Shown: positions 6,301 through 13,444 of the stretch, piece after piece
Position numbering within the stretch: position 1 is the stretch's first letter
How the letters are laid out: each line of letters starts with the position of its first letter
From: Gemmatimonadota bacterium
Lineage (GTDB): Bacteria; Gemmatimonadota; Gemmatimonadetes; Gemmatimonadales; GWC2-71-9
Direction of reading: 5' to 3'
Assembly (NCBI GenBank): GCA_003220905.1
Contig: QHTS01000135.1
Location: 1 to 13,591, forward strand
Length of the DNA stretch: 13,591 bases
Translations under genes and position numbers: made by a program
The notes under the pieces: generated by a model
What the model was told of the DNA's origin: nothing
Database searches by the model: none
Seen by the model: the letters and a program-made list of their open reading frames with translations, nothing else

Positions 6301-6909
6301 GTGCCGCTCACACGCCGTCAGCGTGAAATCCTGGACTTCATCTCGGCCCAGATCAGTGCGCAGGGTTACGCCCCGAGCTTTGAGGAGATCGCGGGGCGGT
6401 TCTCGTTCCGCTCTCTCGCCACGGTGCATGAGCATCTCACCAACCTCGAGCGCAAGGGATACATCCGCCGCGCTCACAACGAGAGCCGTGGCATCGAGGT
6501 CGTGCCGCCGCGCGGCCAGACCGGGGCCACCGATCTGCCGCTGCACGGCCTGGTCGCCGCCGGCGCGCCGATCGAGGCGGTGAGCGGCACGGACACGATC
6601 GCGGTGCCCGACGAGCTGATCCCCCGCCGCGGCCGGAGTTACGTGTTGAAGGTACGCGGTCAATCGATGATCGACGAGCACATCAAGGACGGCGACTTCA
6701 TCGTGGTCCACGAGCGCAACCAGGCCGACAACGGCCAGACGGTGGTGGCGCTCGTGCACGGCTCGAGCGCCACGGTCAAGCGGTTCTATCGTGAGCCGGG
6801 CGGGTGGATCCGACTCGAGCCCGCGAACCCCACCATGACGGCGCTCCGTGTCAACGAGCGCGACGTCGTGGTCCAGGGTGTGGTGGTGGGCGTCATCAGG
6901 AAGTACTAG
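6301..6909 (+). CDS. lexA: LexA repressor, SOS master regulator with autoprotease domain
   Basis: LexA represses DNA-damage genes and cleaves itself when stimulated by RecA filaments. The protein has 202 residues, the same length as E. coli LexA. The N-terminal winged helix-turn-helix (1-68) includes PLTRRQREILDFI, YAPSFEEIAGRF and the recognition helix SLATVHEHLTNLERKGYI. The cleavage site is Ala87-Gly88 in LVAAGAPIEA. Catalytic Ser122 (VRGQSMID) and Lys160 (SATVKRFYRE) form the S24 Ser/Lys dyad, each three residues later than in E. coli. The GTG start at 6301 has GGGAG 5 nt upstream. The gene appears monocistronic, is divergent from trpC and convergent with trpD, and stands inside what would otherwise be a trpD-trpC series. 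Autoregulation is likely from the repeats upstream. Identity is very secure. Confidence 0.97.
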   Translation: MPLTRRQREILDFISAQISAQGYAPSFEEIAGRFSFRSLATVHEHLTNLERKGYIRRAHNESRGIEVVPPRGQTGATDLPLHGLVAAGAPIEAVSGTDTIAVPDELIPRRGRSYVLKVRGQSMIDEHIKDGDFIVVHERNQADNGQTVVALVHGSSATVKRFYREPGGWIRLEPANPTMTALRVNERDVVVQGVVVGVIRKY

Positions 6910-6977
6910 TGCCGTTCCAACTTGGTGTAGGCCGACACGAGTCACCGGTCAGCCGCCCCTGTTGGCACGGCATTAGT
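6905..6977. terminator. Imperfect 17-bp inverted repeat at the lexA/trpD convergent junction, possible terminator or 3' stabiliser
   Basis: The arms 6905-6921 (ACTAGTGCCGTTCCAAC) and 6961-6977 (GTTGGCACGGCATTAGT) are complementary at 15 of 17 positions. In lexA-sense RNA one of the two differences becomes a G-U pair, so the hairpin is better in that direction. The 39-nt loop contains the trpD stop. The left arm begins in the lexA stop region and the right arm lies in trpD's last codons. There is no downstream U-tract, so classical intrinsic termination is not demonstrated. A shared 3'-end structure for both convergent transcripts is the likeliest reading. Confidence 0.4.
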
Positions 6978-8006
6978 GGCGCGGCGCAGTCGCTCGAGGG
7001 CCTCCCGGCCCTTGCCGGCACGCACGATCTCCCGCGCCCGCGCCACGCCGTCGGCATATGAAGCGGCGAGCCCTGCGACGTAGATTGCCGCGCCCGCGTT
7101 GAGGAGCAGGGCGGCCAGTCCGGCCGCGTCCTCGCGCCCGTCGCCGAGCAGGCGTTCGATGCGCGCCGCGTTCGCCGGGGGCTCTGCGCCCGAAAGCCCG
7201 GCCACGTCGTCGACCGCAAGCCCGTGGTCCGCCGGATCGACCTCCCACACCCGCACGCTCCCGTTCCGCACTTCCCATACGTCCGTGATGCCCTGCGGCG
7301 CGATCTCGTCCATGCCGACCCGGCCGTGGACCACGAGCGCATGCTCGGCCCCGAGCCGCGCGAGCGCCCCGGCCATGAGCGGGGCGCGGTCCGCGTCCGC
7401 GACTCCCACGACCTGTCGGCGCACACCAGCGGGGTTGGCGAGCGGCCCGAGCAGGTTCAGCACGGACGCGACCCCGAGCTCGCGGCGCACCGGCCCGGCG
7501 TACTTCATGGCGGGATGGAAGGTGGGCGCGAAGAGAAATGTGAGGCAGGCCTCGCGGAGCACGCGGGCCGCGTCGGCCGCGTCGAGGCTGATCCGCACGC
7601 CCAACGCCTCGAGCACGTCGGCCGACCCGCATCTGGACGTGAACGATCGGTTGCCGTGCTTCGCCACGACCGCACCGGCGCCCGCGGCGACGAACGCGGC
7701 GGCGGTCGAGATATTGAAGGTGGGGACCGCTCCCCCACCGGTCCCGCAGGTGTCCACGAGGTGCGCGCCGGTTGCCTCCACGCGCACCATGGCGTCGCGC
7801 AACGCCCGGGCGGCGCCCGCCACCTCCTCCGGGGTCTCGCCCTTCACCCGCAATCCCATCAGCAGGGCGGCGATCTGGGCTGGCGTGGCTTCGCCGCGCA
7901 TCACTGCCCCGAACACTTCCGTCGTCTGGGGCTCGCTCAAGGACCGGCGGTCGGCGAGGGCGGCGATCGCTTGCTGCAGCGGGGAGGGCGCGGGGCGGGA
8001 CGACAC
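6942..8006 (-). CDS. trpD: Anthranilate phosphoribosyltransferase (TrpD)
   Basis: TrpD transfers phosphoribose from PRPP to anthranilate, the second step of the tryptophan branch. It has 354 residues, with no fused glutamine-amidotransferase domain. Diagnostic segments are the PRPP loop DTCGTGGG (85-92), FNISTAAAFVAA, KHGNRSFTSRCGSADVLEALG (from 116) and the metal-binding GMDEIAP. The start is GTG at 8006-8004. A strong TTGACA box upstream predicts an mRNA start near 8033, leaving a leader of only about 27 nt. That is too short for a leader-peptide attenuator, and no clear Shine-Dalgarno is visible. It is transcribed divergently from truA and ends 32 nt from the lexA stop in opposite orientation. 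The start codon is somewhat uncertain because the first 12 residues are not conserved. Confidence 0.95.
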   Translation of the reverse strand: MSSRPAPSPLQQAIAALADRRSLSEPQTTEVFGAVMRGEATPAQIAALLMGLRVKGETPEEVAGAARALRDAMVRVEATGAHLVDTCGTGGGAVPTFNISTAAAFVAAGAGAVVAKHGNRSFTSRCGSADVLEALGVRISLDAADAARVLREACLTFLFAPTFHPAMKYAGPVRRELGVASVLNLLGPLANPAGVRRQVVGVADADRAPLMAGALARLGAEHALVVHGRVGMDEIAPQGITDVWEVRNGSVRVWEVDPADHGLAVDDVAGLSGAEPPANAARIERLLGDGREDAAGLAALLLNAGAAIYVAGLAASYADGVARAREIVRAGKGREALERLRRATNAVPTGAADR

Positions 8007-8039
8007 GGGGCTCGGGGCTCGGGAGTTTCGGGCCTGCCA

Positions 8040-8069
8040 AAGCTATCCCGAAAAATCGCGTTTTGTCAA
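8040..8069 (-). promoter_or_regulatory. Candidate trpD promoter
   Basis: On the minus strand TTGACA (8069-8064, a perfect -35 consensus) is followed after 18 bp by TAGCTT (8045-8040), a weak -10. The predicted start is near 8033. It lies in the 120-bp spacer between the divergent trpD and truA. The region between it and the gene carries a short GGGGCTC tandem duplication (8007-8020) but no recognised operator. Confidence 0.5.
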
Positions 8070-8091
8070 ATGCCACAACGGGTTGCGTGCC

Positions 8092-8120
8092 TTGATTGAC
8101 CCTCCGTTTCAGCCTATCTT
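8092..8120 (+). promoter_or_regulatory. Candidate promoter of the truA-tal-purBC-psd-pssA-purS run
   Basis: TTGATT at 8092-8097 and TATCTT at 8115-8120 are separated by 17 bp, the optimal sigma70 spacing. Only 6 nt separate the -10 box from the truA GTG at 8127, so the predicted transcription start coincides with the start codon. No Shine-Dalgarno precedes truA, consistent with a leaderless mRNA. Confidence 0.5.
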
Positions 8121-8126
8121 TCGCCC

Positions 8127-8912
8127 GTGACGAGCCGGCCCTACCTCGCCGTGGTGCAGTACGACGGGGCGCAGTTCGCGGGCTGGCAGCGGCAGCGGGA
8201 CGGGCGCACCGTGCAGGCGGAATTCGAAGGGGTGCTGGAGCGCCTCATGGGTCGCCGCACCGCGGCGACCGGCGCGGGACGCACCGACACGGGCGTCCAC
8301 GCGTTGGGCCAGGGCGTCGGGTTTCTGGCGGGCGGGCGCTGGGCGGAGGACGTGCCCGGGCTGTACCGGGCACTCAATGCCCTGCTGCCACGGGACATCT
8401 GGGTGGAGCGGGTGTGCCGGATGCGACCCGGGTTTCACGCGCGCAACAGCGCGCTGGCGCGCCGCTATCGCTACGTGATCGGGACCGACGACGCGGCCCG
8501 CTCGCCGTTCCGGCGGCCGTACGAATGGGCCTTCGGACGCCCGCTCGATGTCGCGTTGCTCGCGCGCGCCGCCGAGCTGCTCGCGGGGGAGCACGACTTC
8601 CGCGGCCTTGCCGCGACCGGCGCGGGCTCGGGACGACCCCACTATCGCAGCCGCGTGGCGCTCGCCCAGTGGGCGCCGCGGACTGACGGAGCGGGGGTGA
8701 CGTTCACGATCGAGGCCGACCGATTCCTGCATCGGATGGTGCGCTTTCTCGTAGGCGCGATGGTGGACGTCGCCCTGGGACGGCGCCCGCTCGAGGATCT
8801 TCCCCGGCTGCTCACGGCGACCGACAACCAGGCGGCGAGCCCGCCCGCCCCGCCGCAAGGACTCTACCTCGTGGCGGTGCGCTATCCCGCTGACCTCTAC
8901 GCCGAGGCCTGA
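8127..8912 (+). CDS. truA: tRNA pseudouridine(38-40) synthase TruA
   Basis: TruA isomerises uridines 38, 39 and 40 in the anticodon arm of many tRNAs. The 261 residues are near the family's usual 250-270. The N-terminal VVQYDGAQFAGWQRQ and the catalytic motif ATGAGRTDTGVHA, with nucleophile Asp54, are unmistakable. FHARNSALARRYRYVI and the C-terminal FLHRMVRFLVGAMVDV are also typical. The start is GTG at 8127, giving MTSRPYLAVVQYDG. The only upstream signal is a promoter-like element ending 6 nt before it, so translation may be leaderless. The stop is 3 nt before tal, so truA leads a long co-transcribed run into purine and phospholipid synthesis. Confidence 0.96.
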   Translation: MTSRPYLAVVQYDGAQFAGWQRQRDGRTVQAEFEGVLERLMGRRTAATGAGRTDTGVHALGQGVGFLAGGRWAEDVPGLYRALNALLPRDIWVERVCRMRPGFHARNSALARRYRYVIGTDDAARSPFRRPYEWAFGRPLDVALLARAAELLAGEHDFRGLAATGAGSGRPHYRSRVALAQWAPRTDGAGVTFTIEADRFLHRMVRFLVGAMVDVALGRRPLEDLPRLLTATDNQAASPPAPPQGLYLVAVRYPADLYAEA

Positions 8913-8915
8913 GCC

Positions 8916-9584
8916 ATGAAGTTCTTTCTCGATACCGCGAGCCTCAAAGACATCAGCTGGGCAGCCCAGGCCGGGTTGATCGACGGGATCACCACCAACC
9001 CCTCGCTGCTCGCGAAACAGGCGGGTGACTTGGACCCCCGCGACGTCCTCAAGGAGATCTGCTCCCTGGTGGACGGTCCCGTCTCCGCGGAAGTGGTGGC
9101 GGTGGACGCCGACGCCATGGTTCGCGAGGGCCAAGAGCTCGCCAAGATCGCGGACAACATCGTCGTGAAGATCCCGATGCTCGAGGCGGGAATGGTCGCG
9201 GTGCGGCGCCTCGCCGAGGCAGGCATCAAGACCAATGTCACGTTGTGCTTCTCAAGCGTGCAGTGCCTGATTGCCGCGAAGGCGGGCGCGGCGTATGTCA
9301 GCCCGTTCATCGGGCGCCTGGACGATGTGGGTCAGGAGGGGATGGACGTGATCCGCGAGGCGCGGGTGATTTTCGACAACTACCAGATCGCCACCGAGAT
9401 CCTCGCGGCCTCGATCCGGCATCCGCGGCACGTGGTGGAGGCGGCCATGATCGGCGCCGACGTGGCCACCCTGCCCCCCGACGTCCTGAAGAAGCTGTTG
9501 CTGCATCCGCTCACCGATCGCGGGCTGGAGCAGTTCCTGGCCGACTGGCACAAGGTCGCGGCGCGCGCGAAGGCCTCGGTTTGA
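8916..9584 (+). CDS. tal: Transaldolase of the short FSA/TalC-like family
   Basis: This is a cytosolic class I aldolase of 222 residues. It most likely transfers dihydroxyacetone units between sedoheptulose 7-phosphate and glyceraldehyde 3-phosphate in the pentose phosphate pathway. The Schiff-base lysine is Lys85 in NIVVKIPM. GITTNPSLLAK, GIKTNVTLCFS and YVSPFIGRLDD are family motifs. Glu59 (VSAEV) and the NVTL/SPFIGRLDD segments match the transaldolase branch rather than E. coli fructose-6-phosphate aldolase, which has Gln at this point, so I favour transaldolase activity. The ATG at 8916 follows the truA stop by 3 nt, with GAGG 8 nt upstream. Its stop overlaps the purB TTG start. Supplying precursors for ribose phosphate fits the purine genes that follow. 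Fructose-6-phosphate aldolase remains the alternative. Confidence 0.92.
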   Translation: MKFFLDTASLKDISWAAQAGLIDGITTNPSLLAKQAGDLDPRDVLKEICSLVDGPVSAEVVAVDADAMVREGQELAKIADNIVVKIPMLEAGMVAVRRLAEAGIKTNVTLCFSSVQCLIAAKAGAAYVSPFIGRLDDVGQEGMDVIREARVIFDNYQIATEILAASIRHPRHVVEAAMIGADVATLPPDVLKKLLLHPLTDRGLEQFLADWHKVAARAKASV

Positions 9585-11014
9585 CCTACAGCTCACCCCT
9601 GTCCCAGCGCTACGCCTCCCCGGCGATGCAGGCCCTGTGGGGGGAGCGGCGGCGGATCGGGTTGTGGCGCCGGCTGTGGCTCGCCCTCATGGAGGTCGAG
9701 CGGGAGCTCGGCGTCGACATTCCCGAGCGAGCGCTCGCGGAGCTGCGCGCCCACTTGGACGACGCCGATCTCGAGCGCGCGGCGGAGCATGAGAAGCGCA
9801 TCCGCCACGACGTGATGGCCCACATCCACCATCTGGGCGAGCAGGCGCCGGCGGCGCGACCGTTCATCCACCTCGGCGCGACGAGCGCCTACGTCACCGA
9901 CAACACCGACCTCATCCTGATGCGCGAGGGCCTGCAGCTGTTGCTGGGCCGCGTGGCCGCCGTGCTGGTCGCGCTCGCCAAGCCCGCCCGGCGCTATCGC
10001 GACGTGCCGTGCCTCGCCTATACGCATTTCCAGCCGGCTCAGCTCACCACCGTCGGTAAGCGGATCACCCTCTGGATGCAGGAGCTGCTGCTCGACGCCG
10101 AGGAGGTCCTGCACCGGCTGGACACGCTGCAGTTCCGCGGCGTCAAGGGAACCACCGGCACGCAGGCGAGCTTCCTCGAGCTGTTCGACGGCGACGATGA
10201 CAAAGTGCGCGAGCTCGACGCCCGGGTCGCGCGGCGGATGGGCTTTACGCGGGTGTTCCCGATCACCGGCCAGACCTACACGCGGAAGCTCGACGCCCAG
10301 GTGCTCGCGGCCCTGGCGGGGATTGCCCAGTCGGCGGCGAAGTTCGCCACTGACTTGCGCTTGTTGCAGCACGAAGGCGAGATGCTCGAGCCGTTCGAGA
10401 GCGACCAAGTGGGATCGTCGGCGATGGCGTACAAGCGGAATCCGATGCGCGCCGAGCGGATGACGGGCCTCGCACGCTTCGTCATCGAGCTCGAAGGAAA
10501 CGCCTGGCACACCGCGGCGGAGCAGTGGCTCGAGCGCACGCTGGACGACAGCGCCAATCGCCGGCTGGTCATTCCGGAGGCGTTTCTGGCCAGCGACGCG
10601 ATTCTGGTGCTCGCCACCAACGTGGCTGCCGGGCTCGAGGTGCGCGAGCCGGTGATCGCGCGCCACGTCGCGGCGCAGCTGCCCTTCCTCGCCACCGAGC
10701 GCCTGCTGATGCGCGGCGTGAAGGCGGGCGGCGACCGCCAGCGGCTGCACGAGGTCATCCGCACGCACAGTCTCGCCGTGGCGCAGGCGGTTGCCGAGGA
10801 GGGGGCGCCGAACGACCTGCTCGAGCGGCTGGCCCGCGATCCGGCGTTCAAGGCCCTGAAGATCGCCGTCCGTCCCGTGGAGCTCGATCCCGCGGCGTAT
10901 ACCGGACGCGCCCCGCGCCAGGTGGACGAATTCCTCGAGCACGTCCTTCCCGACGTGCTCCACCGCGTCGAGGCCGTGGCGCCGGCCGCGGCCGCCGCCG
11001 AGGTCACCGTATGA
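9581..11014 (+). CDS. purB: Adenylosuccinate lyase (PurB), animal-like subtype
   Basis: PurB performs two fumarate-releasing eliminations in purine synthesis: SAICAR to AICAR, and adenylosuccinate to AMP. The protein has 477 residues in the fumarase/aspartase superfamily fold. Visible motifs are HLGATSAYVTDNTDL, the catalytic His149 in AYTHFQPAQLTTVGKR, GTTGTQASFLELFDGDD, ITGQTYTRK, and the flexible signature loop GSSAMAYKRNPMRAER with Ser279-Ser280. ERTLDDSANRR follows. These blocks resemble human ADSL more than the shorter B. subtilis type. The start is TTG at 9581, overlapping the tal stop (TTGA) with AAGG 7 nt upstream; it gives TYSSPLSQRYAS, the expected N terminus. The frame is open further upstream only within tal. 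The stop overlaps the purC ATG (ATGA), so purB and purC are coupled. Confidence 0.96.
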   Translation: MTYSSPLSQRYASPAMQALWGERRRIGLWRRLWLALMEVERELGVDIPERALAELRAHLDDADLERAAEHEKRIRHDVMAHIHHLGEQAPAARPFIHLGATSAYVTDNTDLILMREGLQLLLGRVAAVLVALAKPARRYRDVPCLAYTHFQPAQLTTVGKRITLWMQELLLDAEEVLHRLDTLQFRGVKGTTGTQASFLELFDGDDDKVRELDARVARRMGFTRVFPITGQTYTRKLDAQVLAALAGIAQSAAKFATDLRLLQHEGEMLEPFESDQVGSSAMAYKRNPMRAERMTGLARFVIELEGNAWHTAAEQWLERTLDDSANRRLVIPEAFLASDAILVLATNVAAGLEVREPVIARHVAAQLPFLATERLLMRGVKAGGDRQRLHEVIRTHSLAVAQAVAEEGAPNDLLERLARDPAFKALKIAVRPVELDPAAYTGRAPRQVDEFLEHVLPDVLHRVEAVAPAAAAAEVTV

Positions 11015-11931
11015 CGCTTCCGCTCGTCGCCAGCGCCCTTCCCCTCCCGCTGCTCCGCCGTGGCAAGGTCCGCGAGGTGTACGAGGTCGATGCCGAGACG
11101 CTGCTGCTCGTGGCGAGCGACCGGGTGAGCGCGTTCGACGTAGTGCTGCGGGAGCCCGTCCCCTACAAGGGCGCGGTCCTGACGCAGCTGAGCGCGTTCT
11201 GGTTCGAGCGCCTCGCGACGGTGCTCTCGAGCCACTTTTTCTCCGCCGACGCGGACGAGATCGTGGCGCGGATTCCGGCGCTCACCGACCACCACCAGGC
11301 CCTCACGGGCCGGGCCATGTTGGTGCGTCGCACCACCCCTGTGCCGTTCGAGTGCGTGGTGCGCGGCTATCTCACCGGCTCGGCCTGGGCCGAATACAAA
11401 AGGGCCGGCACGCTCGCCGGCGAGCCGCTCGCGCCGGGACTGGTCGAGAGCGCCCGGGTCGACCCGCCGATCTTCTCGCCCGCGACCAAGGCCGACGTGG
11501 GCCACGACGAGAACGTCACGTTTTCGCATGTCGTACGCGCGCTCGGCCGTCCGCTCGCGGAGCAGCTCAAACGCGCGAGTCTGGGCCTGTACGAGGCGGG
11601 GCGCGGCTACGCGGCGCCGCGGGGCATCATCATCGCCGATACGAAGTTCGAGTTCGGCAGCACGCCCGACGGTCGCCTCCTCGTGATCGACGAGATCCTG
11701 ACGCCGGACTCCTCCCGGTTCTGGCCCGCCGACCGGTACGCGCCCGGGCGGAGCCAGCCGAGCTTCGACAAGCAGCCGTTGCGCGATTACCTCGCGGGTC
11801 TGAAGCAGGAAGGCCAGTGGGACGGCAACGCACCGCCGCCGCCGCTCCCGCAGGAGGTCGTGCAGGCGACGAGCGAGCGGTACCTGGAGGCGTACCGCCG
11901 GATTACGGGCAAGCCCCTTGCAACCGCGTGA
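11011..11931 (+). CDS. purC: SAICAR synthetase (PurC), long form
   Basis: PurC is phosphoribosylaminoimidazole-succinocarboxamide synthase, which joins aspartate to CAIR using ATP to make SAICAR, the substrate of the preceding gene's product. At 306 residues it is the longer, yeast-like subclass rather than the 240-residue E. coli type. Motifs: RRGKVREVYEV nucleotide-binding strand, VASDRVSAFDVVL, ECVVRGYLTGSAWAEY, KADVGHDENVTF, GIIIADTKFEFG and VIDEILTPDSSRFW. The ATG at 11011 overlaps the purB stop, with GAGGT 6 nt upstream. The TGA stop at 11929-11931 overlaps the psd ATG by one base. The gene order purB-purC places consecutive pathway enzymes together. Confidence 0.97.
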   Translation: MTLPLVASALPLPLLRRGKVREVYEVDAETLLLVASDRVSAFDVVLREPVPYKGAVLTQLSAFWFERLATVLSSHFFSADADEIVARIPALTDHHQALTGRAMLVRRTTPVPFECVVRGYLTGSAWAEYKRAGTLAGEPLAPGLVESARVDPPIFSPATKADVGHDENVTFSHVVRALGRPLAEQLKRASLGLYEAGRGYAAPRGIIIADTKFEFGSTPDGRLLVIDEILTPDSSRFWPADRYAPGRSQPSFDKQPLRDYLAGLKQEGQWDGNAPPPPLPQEVVQATSERYLEAYRRITGKPLATA

Positions 11932-12584
11932 TGCGCATCGCACCCGAGGGATGGCCCTTCATCCTCGCCGGCTGGGCGCTGGTAGCGTTGGGCGCCTGGG
12001 GTGTGGGCACCTGGGGGCGAGGTCTGTGGGCGGTCGAGATTCCGGTGCTCCTGGTGGCGGTGTGGCTGGTCGTGTTCTTTCGCGACCCGTCCCGCACCGG
12101 GCCGCGCGGCGATCAGTACGTGATCGCGCCGGCGGACGGCAAGATCGTGGATGTGCGGGTAGTGGATGAGCCGACGTATCTCAAGACCCAGGCGACTCGG
12201 ATCTCGATCTTCATGAGCGTCTTCGACGTGCACGTCAATCGCTATCCGGCGACGGGGACGGTCGAGCTGGTGCGGTACCATCCCGGTCGCTTCCTCCACG
12301 CCGCGTCCGACAAGGCCAGTCTCGACAACGAGCAGGCGTCGGTCGGGCTGCGCGGCGCGCGCGGCCCTCTGCTCGTGCGCCAGATCGCGGGGCTCATCGC
12401 GCGGCGCATCGTCACCGACGGCGCAGCCGGCGACCGTGCGCTGCAGGGAGCGCGGATGGGCATCATCCGGTTCGGCTCGCGGGTGGATGTATTCTTCCCC
12501 GTCGCCGCCCGATCGACGGTACGGGTGGCCGTCGGCGACCGGGTGCAGGCCGGCGCGACGGTGTTGGCGGAGTACGCGCCGTGA
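11931..12584 (+). CDS. psd: Phosphatidylserine decarboxylase proenzyme, short bacterial type (Psd)
   Basis: Psd decarboxylates phosphatidylserine to phosphatidylethanolamine at the cytoplasmic membrane. The 217-residue protein is the short type, related to those of Sinorhizobium-like and archaeal-like families rather than the 320-residue E. coli type. Two hydrophobic segments (about residues 8-28 and 33-50) anchor it. VVFFRDPSRTGP, the YVIAPADGKIVDV strand and FMSVFDVHVNRYPATG, with conserved His residues, precede the self-cleavage site. Cleavage is predicted between Gly182 and Ser183 in GIIRFGSRVDVFFP, with Ser183 becoming the pyruvoyl cofactor. The start is ATG at 11931 in a TGATG overlap with purC. 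GTG at 11928 directly before it is possible but adds only one residue. The stop overlaps the pssA GTG, putting substrate-making and substrate-using enzymes side by side. Confidence 0.95.
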   Translation: MRIAPEGWPFILAGWALVALGAWGVGTWGRGLWAVEIPVLLVAVWLVVFFRDPSRTGPRGDQYVIAPADGKIVDVRVVDEPTYLKTQATRISIFMSVFDVHVNRYPATGTVELVRYHPGRFLHAASDKASLDNEQASVGLRGARGPLLVRQIAGLIARRIVTDGAAGDRALQGARMGIIRFGSRVDVFFPVAARSTVRVAVGDRVQAGATVLAEYAP

Positions 12585-13444
12585 AGCCGTTCCCCCGCCC
12601 CAGCATGCGGCGCGTCGTGATCGTCGTGCCGAGCCTGTTCACGCTGTTCAACCTGTTCTTCGGCATTTGGTCCATGGTGCTGGCGTCGCGCGGCGAGTTC
12701 TATCGCGCCGGCTGGTACATCTTCTTCGCGGGGGTCCTCGACGCGCTCGACGGCCGGGTGGCGCGCCTCTCGCGCACCGGCACGCGGTTCGGCGCGGAGC
12801 TCGACAGCCTGGTGGATGTGGTGAGCTTCGGCGCCGCGCCGGCCTTTCTCATCTACCAGCTCGAGTTCGCGACCGGCGGCCAGGCGGAGTGGATCTTCTG
12901 CTACTTCTACGTCATGGCGGCCGCCATTCGGCTCGCCCGGTTCAACATCACCCAGGCCGGTCGCGCGAAGCGCTACTTCATCGGTCTGCCGTCGCCGGCC
13001 GCCGGCATGACGCTCGCCACATTCTTTCCGTTCACGACCACGGACCTGTATCAGCAGGTGTTCCGCTTCCTGCCGCGCCATCACCTGATGCAGCTGCTGA
13101 TGATCCTCCTCACCATCCTCATGGTGAGCAACGTGCGCTACGCGACGTTCCCGCGCGCGGGGCTGCGGACCCTGAAGGGCCTCTTGGGGCTCGCGACCAT
13201 CCTGTTTATCCTCATCTTCGGCATCCTCGAGCACGACGCGTTCTTCTTCCCGCTGGGGATCACCTACATGGTGTACGGCATCCTGCGCGCGACGCTGCTC
13301 GGCTTCCTCGTCGACGCGGACGACGAGGAAACGGAGATCGCGGGCCCGATCGTGATCGCCGACCGCGCGCCGGCGGGCGAGGGGTTCGGGCCGCCGGCGC
13401 GCGGGATCGCTCCGCGCGGGCGAGAGGGGGGAGGCCAGGGATGA
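12581..13444 (+). CDS. pssA: CDP-diacylglycerol-serine O-phosphatidyltransferase (PssA)
   Basis: PssA makes phosphatidylserine from CDP-diacylglycerol and L-serine, the step before Psd. The 287-residue integral membrane protein has the full CDP-alcohol phosphotransferase signature D-x2-DG-x2-AR-x8-G-x3-D-x3-D: Asp54, Asp57-Gly58, Ala61-Arg62, Gly71, Asp75 and Asp79. Several hydrophobic helices follow (about 13-33, 44-60, 80-115, 135-150, 165-185, 200-245). The last 40 residues are a polar Gly/Pro/Arg-rich tail after an acidic DADDEETE. The start is GTG at 12581, overlapping the psd stop, with GGAG 8 nt upstream; ATG at codon 9 is an alternative. The stop overlaps the purS ATG. Membership of type II PssA is inferred from the fold and from linkage to psd. 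Confidence 0.94.
   Translation: MKPFPRPSMRRVVIVVPSLFTLFNLFFGIWSMVLASRGEFYRAGWYIFFAGVLDALDGRVARLSRTGTRFGAELDSLVDVVSFGAAPAFLIYQLEFATGGQAEWIFCYFYVMAAAIRLARFNITQAGRAKRYFIGLPSPAAGMTLATFFPFTTTDLYQQVFRFLPRHHLMQLLMILLTILMVSNVRYATFPRAGLRTLKGLLGLATILFILIFGILEHDAFFFPLGITYMVYGILRATLLGFLVDADDEETEIAGPIVIADRAPAGEGFGPPARGIAPRGREGGGQG

Noticed and set aside
6243..6311. Extended TrpC start overlapping lexA (MSGTMSPEGK...)
   Set aside because: The added residues have no likeness to the family, and the downstream ATG at 6242 gives a normal N terminus and length.
6910..6941. Small gene or sRNA between lexA and trpD
   Set aside because: Only 32 nt, without a promoter or open frame; the inverted repeat explains the visible structure.
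8007..8033. trp leader peptide, attenuator or riboswitch upstream of trpD
   Set aside because: The predicted leader is about 27 nt, with no run of Trp codons and no terminator-antiterminator pair. The GGGGCTC duplication there is short low-complexity sequence.
8916..9584. Fructose-6-phosphate aldolase rather than transaldolase
   Set aside because: Glu59 and the NVTL and SPFIGRLDD segments fit the transaldolase branch better, although activity cannot be settled from sequence alone.
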